Below, one piece after another: positions 6,407 to 9,835 of a stretch of 9,835 nt of DNA. The stretch's first letter is position 1; each line of letters starts with the position of its first letter. This DNA comes from Methanosarcinales archaeon (GTDB taxonomy: Archaea; Halobacteriota; Syntropharchaeia; Alkanophagales; Methanospirareceae). Where the stretch lies: assembly GCA_025464345.1 (NCBI GenBank), contig JAODGP010000064.1:1-9835 (forward strand). The letters run 5' to 3'. The translations under genes were made by a program, and so were the position numbers. Below the pieces are notes generated by a model that saw nothing but the letters and a program-made list of their open reading frames with translations, made no database searches and was not told the DNA's origin.

Positions 6407-7084
6407 ATGAGCACGAGTAAGAGGGTGAGGCGGATTCTTTCGAGGCTGATATTATCTATCTTATTCAGGAAGAAGAAGGCGGTGAAGATAGGCATTTATG
6501 GACCACCAAATGCGGGCAAGACCACTCTCGCGAATCGGATAATACACACCTTCGTGGATGAGAACGAGGATGTGGGCGTATCCACCGAGATACCGCATGA
6601 GACGAGGCATGTGATAAGACGTGCGGGTATACTGATAGACCTAAAGAGGCATGGGAGGAGCAATCCAAAGGTGAGCAGAGCGAAGTTGATGCTCGATGTG
6701 GTTGATACGCCGGGTCTGGCAACGAAGATAGATTTCCGTGATTTCATGGCTTATGGTCTGCCGGAAGATGAGGCGAAGCGGCGTGCGAAAGAGGCGACAG
6801 AGGGTGTTATAGAAGCGATCAAGTGGCTTGACGATATTGACGGCGTCATTTTACTCATGGATTCTACTGAAGATCCGTATACACAGACGAATGTCGTTAT
6901 AATAGGTAACATGGAGGCAAGGGGCATACCAATCATCATCGCGGCGAACAAGATTGACCTGCCCGATGCAGCTCCACAGCGTATAAAGAACGCGTTCCCA
7001 CAGCATCGTGTGGTGCCTGTATCGGCGTTGAAGGGCGAGAATATGGAGGTGCTATATGCGGAAATGGCAAAGGTCTTCAGGTAA
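6407..7084 (+). CDS. Era-like P-loop GTPase (archaeal, clustered with DUF2073/DUF2072)
   Basis: This is a TRAFAC-class small GTPase found widely in Euryarchaeota next to the two following genes (the haloarchaeal relatives are called OapA, as I recall). Its 225 residues carry all diagnostic loops: G1 GPPNAGKTT (32-40), G3 DTPG (100-103), G4 NKID (181-184) and G5 SALKG (206-210). A lysine directly follows GPPNAG, as needed for phosphate binding. The first 24 residues form a positively charged, partly hydrophobic helix (RRILSRLILSILFRKKK) that could associate with membrane or RNA. There is no KH domain like that of bacterial Era. The cellular role is unknown; the steady association with DUF2073, DUF2072 and SepF genes suggests a shared process. 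Its stop is 22 bp before the next start. Confidence 0.9.
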   Translation: MSTSKRVRRILSRLILSILFRKKKAVKIGIYGPPNAGKTTLANRIIHTFVDENEDVGVSTEIPHETRHVIRRAGILIDLKRHGRSNPKVSRAKLMLDVVDTPGLATKIDFRDFMAYGLPEDEAKRRAKEATEGVIEAIKWLDDIDGVILLMDSTEDPYTQTNVVIIGNMEARGIPIIIAANKIDLPDAAPQRIKNAFPQHRVVPVSALKGENMEVLYAEMAKVFR

Positions 7085-7094
7085 GAGCACGGAA

Positions 7095-7100
7095 GGAGGT
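7095..7100 (+). promoter_or_regulatory. Strong Shine-Dalgarno sequence for the DUF2073 gene
   Basis: GGAGGT lies 6 bases before the ATG at 7107 and is close to a perfect match to the archaeal 16S rRNA tail. It decides the start of the DUF2073 gene in favour of 7107 over an in-frame upstream ATG at 7056 that lies inside the GTPase gene. Confidence 0.7.
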
Positions 7101-7106
7101 GGACTG

Positions 7107-7439
7107 ATGGGGATAGAAATGAACCTGGTATCCAGGGATAAGATAGAATCCATGGGTTCGATGGAGAAGCTGAGGTTTATACTGGACGATGTCAAATCGG
7201 GCAACATAGTGGTTCTTGAGGGTGGCTTGACGGCTGAGGAGCAGATGAAATTGATAGAGCTCACGATGCTGGAGGTGGATGATAATTTCCCGGGCATAGA
7301 GATAAGCGGGTATCCAGCGAAGAGGAGCCTGTTAAGCCTCAGGAAGAAGACAAGACTGACTGTTATCGGACCCGCGGCGAAGATGCGGACGATAAAGAAG
7401 GATGAAGACCTGATAAGTGCTATCATCTCCACGACGTAA
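7107..7439 (+). CDS. DUF2073 family protein (OapB/ArvB family)
   Basis: This is a 110-residue archaeal protein of unknown biochemical role, recognised by its composition and position between an Era-like GTPase and a DUF2072 zinc-ribbon protein. Visible features are the N-terminal MNLVSRDKIESM segment, the block GNIVVLEGGLTAEEQMKLIE (32-51), the FPGIEISGYP turn (61-70), and a basic region KRSLLSLRKKTRLTVIGPA (72-90). The family name is from memory of the archaeal trio. The start at 7107 is fixed by the GGAGGT site; the in-frame extension to 7056 would add 17 low-complexity residues. The stop is 2 bases before the next ATG, so translation is probably coupled. No catalytic motif is evident. Confidence 0.82.
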   Translation: MGIEMNLVSRDKIESMGSMEKLRFILDDVKSGNIVVLEGGLTAEEQMKLIELTMLEVDDNFPGIEISGYPAKRSLLSLRKKTRLTVIGPAAKMRTIKKDEDLISAIISTT

Positions 7440-7441
7440 AA

Positions 7442-7786
7442 ATGCACAAATGTCTGAGATGTGGTAAGAAGTTTGAGCATATAAGTGAGGAGATGCTCAA
7501 TGGCTGCCCTGAATGCGGCGGCAGGTTCTTCCTGTACATAAGAGACGGTACAGACCTGAGTGCCACGGAGCTGGTGGACCGGCTAAAGATAGAGGAAAGC
7601 GATGAGGCTATAAGCCAGGATGAGCGAATAGAGAGTCTGAGGATCATAGGCACGGGTATTTATGAGCTCAATCTGGACGCACTGATGAGTAAGAAGGAGA
7701 TAGTGATGGGCTTAAAAGAGAATGGTACTTACGCGATCCATCTGCCATCGCTATTCGGTAAGAAGAGGAGTCAGCGGAAAAGGTAA
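7442..7786 (+). CDS. DUF2072 zinc-ribbon protein (OapC/ArvC family)
   Basis: This 114-residue protein has an N-terminal zinc ribbon formed by Cys4-x2-Cys7 and Cys22-x2-Cys25. A charged linker rich in Glu/Asp follows, then a C-terminal domain with the family pattern IGTGIYELNLDALMSKKEIV and AIHLPSLFG (about 71-105), ending in a basic tail. The function is unknown. The conserved gene trio suggests it works with the upstream GTPase and DUF2073 protein, with the ribbon perhaps binding nucleic acid or a protein partner. The ATG lies two bases after the previous stop with no separate ribosome site, indicating coupled translation. The motif match is good; the role is inference. Confidence 0.85.
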   Translation: MHKCLRCGKKFEHISEEMLNGCPECGGRFFLYIRDGTDLSATELVDRLKIEESDEAISQDERIESLRIIGTGIYELNLDALMSKKEIVMGLKENGTYAIHLPSLFGKKRSQRKR

Positions 7787-7787
7787 A

Positions 7788-7799
7788 AATTTATTTAGT
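7788..7799 (+). promoter_or_regulatory. Likely promoter of sepF
   Basis: The 43-bp gap between the DUF2072 gene and sepF is A+T-rich and holds TTTATTTA at about 7790-7797, preceded by a run of A that could serve as a BRE. The expected transcription start, 25-30 bp downstream, falls near 7818-7823. That gives sepF a leader of roughly 10 bases containing its ribosome site. SepF may thus be transcribed separately as well as from the GTPase operon. Confidence 0.4.
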
Positions 7800-7819
7800 T
7801 ATTCAATATTATACAGGAT

Positions 7820-7825
7820 GGTGAT
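7820..7825 (+). promoter_or_regulatory. Shine-Dalgarno sequence GGTGAT deciding the sepF start
   Basis: GGTGAT matches the 3' part of the archaeal ribosome-binding consensus and ends 4 bases before the ATG at 7830. It supports that start rather than the in-frame ATG at 7818, which overlaps it, or the far-upstream ATG at 7722 inside the DUF2072 gene. Confidence 0.5.
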
Positions 7826-7829
7826 ACGA

Positions 7830-8213
7830 ATGGGTTTGAAAGAAGGATTGGGGAAGTTATTCCCGCGCAGGGAGGAAGAAGAGGGGGATTATCTGGACTT
7901 CGACCTGGATATAGAGGAGTACGAGGAGGAGCTGGGTGAGCAGCCGGAAGAGGTGAGGATGTATGTGAGGACTGCGGAATTAACGGGGTTGTATGATATT
8001 CCAGTCTTGAAGCGGGAGGTCTATGCGGGCAATCTCCTTATTGTGGACATTTCACTCGTGAAACATGATAAGGTGCTGATAGAGAAGGCGATAAAGGACC
8101 TCAAACTGGCTACGCTCGATGTCGGTGGTGATATAGCGGGTATAGGAGAGGATCAGATAGTAGTGGCGCCAGCGGGTGTGAGGATATCCAGGGAGAAGGT
8201 GGGTGGAGAGTGA
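7830..8213 (+). CDS. sepF: SepF, archaeal cell-division protein
   Basis: SepF tethers FtsZ filaments to the membrane at the division site and is the main FtsZ anchor in FtsZ-containing archaea. The 127-residue product has the family layout: an N-terminal short amphipathic helix (MGLKEGLGKLF) expected to bind membrane, an acidic linker (about 15-42, Glu/Asp-rich), then the globular dimerisation core (about 44-122). The core carries the conserved GGDIAGIGEDQIVVAPAGVR block (99-118). The start at 7830 is chosen because it places the amphipathic helix at the terminus and follows GGTGAT. The stop overlaps the start of the downstream ZPR1-TrpC gene when the latter begins at 8203. No ftsZ is present in this window. 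Confidence 0.92.
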   Translation: MGLKEGLGKLFPRREEEEGDYLDFDLDIEEYEEELGEQPEEVRMYVRTAELTGLYDIPVLKREVYAGNLLIVDISLVKHDKVLIEKAIKDLKLATLDVGGDIAGIGEDQIVVAPAGVRISREKVGGE

Positions 8214-9444
8214 AGTGAAGGAGAAATGCCCGGTCTGTGGCGCGGATAGTGATCTGGAATTTAAGCCTTATAACATACCCTATTTCGGTGACATCATGCT
8301 GTTTGTGAGTACATGCCGGTCATGTGGCTATCACTCCTCAGATGTGATGATTTTATCGGGCGATAAGAGCAAGAAGCGGCATGAATTGCATGTATCTTCC
8401 GGTGAAGATTTGAATGCCATGGTTGTGAGGTCGTCCAGTGGCAGGATAGAGATACCGGAGCTGGGTGTGAACGTGGAGCCGAGAAGGGGTGAATCGTTCA
8501 TCACAACGGTGGAGGGAGTGCTGGCACGTGTGGAAGGGATAGTGAAGATGTTGCGCACAGAGGTAGAAGGAGCGAAGAGGGAACGTGCGGATTACATATT
8601 GAAGTATATAGAGGGGATAAAAGCGGGGGAGAAGGGGATGACATTGATAATAGAGGATCCAACCGGTAACAGTGCGATAATACCACGTCAGGTGGACGAG
8701 ATACTGAGGCGTAAAAAGAGGCGTACGGAGCTATTGAAGGTGCGGAGGAGTATGAGACGTGCGATAGTGGCGGCGGTAGAAGCCGGAAGGAGACCGGTGA
8801 TTGGCGAGATAAAGCGGAAAGGACTCACTGGTCAGGGTATAGAGATAGATGCAGCGGTTGCAGCGAGTCGTATAGAGGCAGGCGGTGCGTGTGCGGTATC
8901 GGTACTGACGGATGAAGCGTTTGATGGCTCATTATCCGATCTGGAAGCGGTAAAACTCGCGGTTTCATTACCTGTGTTGAGGAAGGATTTCATATTTGAT
9001 GAGTTCCAGGTAATGGAATCGTATGTACATGGTGCGGATGCAATCCTGCTGATAATGCGGTTTCTGAATGAGCGGCAGATGATAGAACTGGTCAATAAGG
9101 CTCGTTCGTTCGGTATGGAGTGCATTGTCGAGATAGACAGTGTTTCGAGGGCTAAATTGCCTGATCTGAGTGAGGTTGCAGATTCCGTAATCGTAGGTAT
9201 AAACAATCGAGATTTAGTAACGCTGGATGTGCGACTTGAGACATTTGAAGCGATAGCACCTGCGGTGAAGAGCAGATTGCCGGCGGGTGTGCCTCTGGTG
9301 GCGATGAGCGGTATAGCGAGCAAGGATGATGCGTTGAGGATGTTCAATGCGGGTGCGGATGCCATACTCGTGGGGACTTCTATCATGCATGCACCTGATA
9401 TAGAATCGAAGGTCAGGGAACTATGCGACTCCTCATACAGCTGA
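8203..9444 (+). CDS. trpC: Fusion of ZPR1 zinc-finger domain with indole-3-glycerol-phosphate synthase (TrpC)
   Basis: One uninterrupted 413-residue frame joins two families. Residues 9-160 are a ZPR1 domain: zinc ligands Cys9, Cys12, Cys38 and Cys41, NIPYFGDIM, then DLNAMVV, IPELG, TTVEG and the closing DPTGNSAI (152-159). A Lys/Arg-rich linker (165-186) follows. Residues about 187-405 are a TIM-barrel TrpC, the step of tryptophan synthesis forming indole-glycerol phosphate. Compared with the S. solfataricus enzyme, Glu202, Lys204, Lys261 (Lys110), Glu310 (Glu159) and Asn334 (Asn180) are kept. The usual SPS after EIKRK is GLT (207-209), and the ESG glutamate (Glu210) is Met368. Start choice is uncertain: GTG at 8203 follows GGGAG by 7 bases, while GTG at 8215 follows GGAG by 5. 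Internal starts near 8740-8752 could yield free TrpC. Tryptophan synthesis is likely but not assured. Confidence 0.88.
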   Translation: MESEVKEKCPVCGADSDLEFKPYNIPYFGDIMLFVSTCRSCGYHSSDVMILSGDKSKKRHELHVSSGEDLNAMVVRSSSGRIEIPELGVNVEPRRGESFITTVEGVLARVEGIVKMLRTEVEGAKRERADYILKYIEGIKAGEKGMTLIIEDPTGNSAIIPRQVDEILRRKKRRTELLKVRRSMRRAIVAAVEAGRRPVIGEIKRKGLTGQGIEIDAAVAASRIEAGGACAVSVLTDEAFDGSLSDLEAVKLAVSLPVLRKDFIFDEFQVMESYVHGADAILLIMRFLNERQMIELVNKARSFGMECIVEIDSVSRAKLPDLSEVADSVIVGINNRDLVTLDVRLETFEAIAPAVKSRLPAGVPLVAMSGIASKDDALRMFNAGADAILVGTSIMHAPDIESKVRELCDSSYS

Positions 9445-9835
9445 ATGCTGTGAAGGATCAGTGTTATGAGATGATGTACCATCATAAGCTTCAGGGATTC
9501 ATTTACGGGCTGCTGAGGAAATCAGGATATGGTGAGTTGCACGACAGACCGGGCTACAAATTCTTCTGTTTTTCCAATATTTTCCCGATAAGGGACATGG
9601 AAGCGGGCGAATCTGCGAATTTGATCATCGCATCACCTGACCATGTGCTTATATCATCGCTGGAGATGGCGCTTCGTGATGTTAACATGATAGGTATAGG
9701 GGAGATGTGCTTTGAACTGAGAGGAGTCAAGCGCATAGATGTGCGGTTGAGGCGGCGGGGTGGTCTGAGATTGATGACAGCCACGCCTATAATAATAAGG
9801 ATACCCGAGAGGAGTTACGAGCGGTACCGGATACC
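9423..9835 (+). CDS. cas6: CRISPR-associated endoribonuclease Cas6 (partial, runs off the right edge)
   Basis: Cas6 cuts CRISPR precursor transcripts within each repeat to make guide RNAs. The visible 137 codons cover the N-terminal ferredoxin-like domain. They resemble P. furiosus Cas6: MRLLIQL, then HHKLQGFIYGLL (20-31), ELHD (38-41) and YKFFCFS (45-51). The three catalytic residues of that enzyme have counterparts: Tyr28 (Tyr31), His40 (His46) and Lys46 (Lys52). Later segments MALRDVNMIGIGEMCFEL and MTATPIIIR also fit the family. The C-terminal glycine-rich loop lies beyond the window. The ATG lies inside the 3' end of the ZPR1-TrpC gene, overlapping it by 22 bases in another frame, so the two are probably cotranscribed. 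No repeat array or other cas gene is visible here. Confidence 0.88.
   Translation, partial: MRLLIQLNAVKDQCYEMMYHHKLQGFIYGLLRKSGYGELHDRPGYKFFCFSNIFPIRDMEAGESANLIIASPDHVLISSLEMALRDVNMIGIGEMCFELRGVKRIDVRLRRRGGLRLMTATPIIIRIPERSYERYRI

Noticed and set aside
7056..7106. Earlier ATG for the DUF2073 gene inside the GTPase gene
   Set aside because: The GGAGGT site sits just before the ATG at 7107, and the added residues are low-complexity with no family match.
7722..7829. 36-residue N-terminal extension of SepF
   Set aside because: It lies in the DUF2072 coding region and the A+T-rich promoter gap, and would bury the membrane-binding helix that should be N-terminal.
8832..9485. Long minus-strand open frame (217 codons) opposite trpC
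   Set aside because: It is rich in Ser, Ile, Ala and Thr, as expected for the complement of a well-conserved coding frame, has no recognisable domain, and lies wholly opposite TrpC and the Cas6 start.
9423..9835. CRISPR array near cas6
   Set aside because: No repeated 25-40 base unit with regular spacers was seen anywhere in the window.

Overview
This window looks like the chromosome of a euryarchaeon, and nearly every base is coding. The archaeal evidence is direct: a valyl-tRNA synthetase of the archaeal/eukaryotic kind, a Sec61-beta subunit, the eIF1A / RIO1 kinase / KH-protein translation and ribosome set, a methanogen-type cluster of an Era-like GTPase with DUF2073 and DUF2072 proteins and SepF, and a ZPR1 zinc-finger protein. 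Base composition is moderate, near half G+C by eye, with frequent AGG/CGG arginine and ATA isoleucine codons, TATA-box promoters and some GGAGGT-like ribosome sites. The gene set fits the methanogen/ANME/Syntrophoarchaeum part of the Euryarchaeota. That placement is inference from gene content; no marker here fixes the genus.

Layout. Positions 1-198 are non-coding and hold a strong TATA-like box, a G+C-rich foldable block and the likely valS promoter. A plus-strand operon follows: valS, secG (Sec61-beta), a stand-alone AroQ chorismate mutase and a RimI-like acetyltransferase (199-3601). It meets, with a 5-bp gap, a minus-strand operon read from 6312 down to 3607: eIF1A, RIO1, a two-KH-domain protein, protein-L-isoaspartate methyltransferase and a short pyruvoyl phospholipid decarboxylase. 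The genes of this operon overlap or abut. A 94-bp divergent promoter region (6313-6406) separates it from a second plus-strand run: Era-like GTPase, DUF2073 protein, DUF2072 zinc-ribbon protein, SepF (with its own likely promoter), a 413-residue ZPR1-TrpC fusion, and a Cas6 endoribonuclease that runs off the right edge.

How the genes fit together. The left and middle blocks are mainly protein synthesis, ribosome maturation, protein export and protein repair. The right block joins cell division (SepF) to a conserved archaeal GTPase trio. The unusual material is at the right end. A ZPR1 zinc-finger protein is fused in frame to an indole-3-glycerol-phosphate synthase whose active site departs from the family at two normally fixed places, and the 3' end of that gene overlaps the start of a Cas6 gene with an intact Tyr/His/Lys catalytic set. 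A second oddity is the decarboxylase, which lacks the usual membrane-anchoring N-terminus and has Ser in place of the Asp of the SPADG motif. No CRISPR repeats, insertion sequences or complete tRNA/rRNA genes were seen inside the window.
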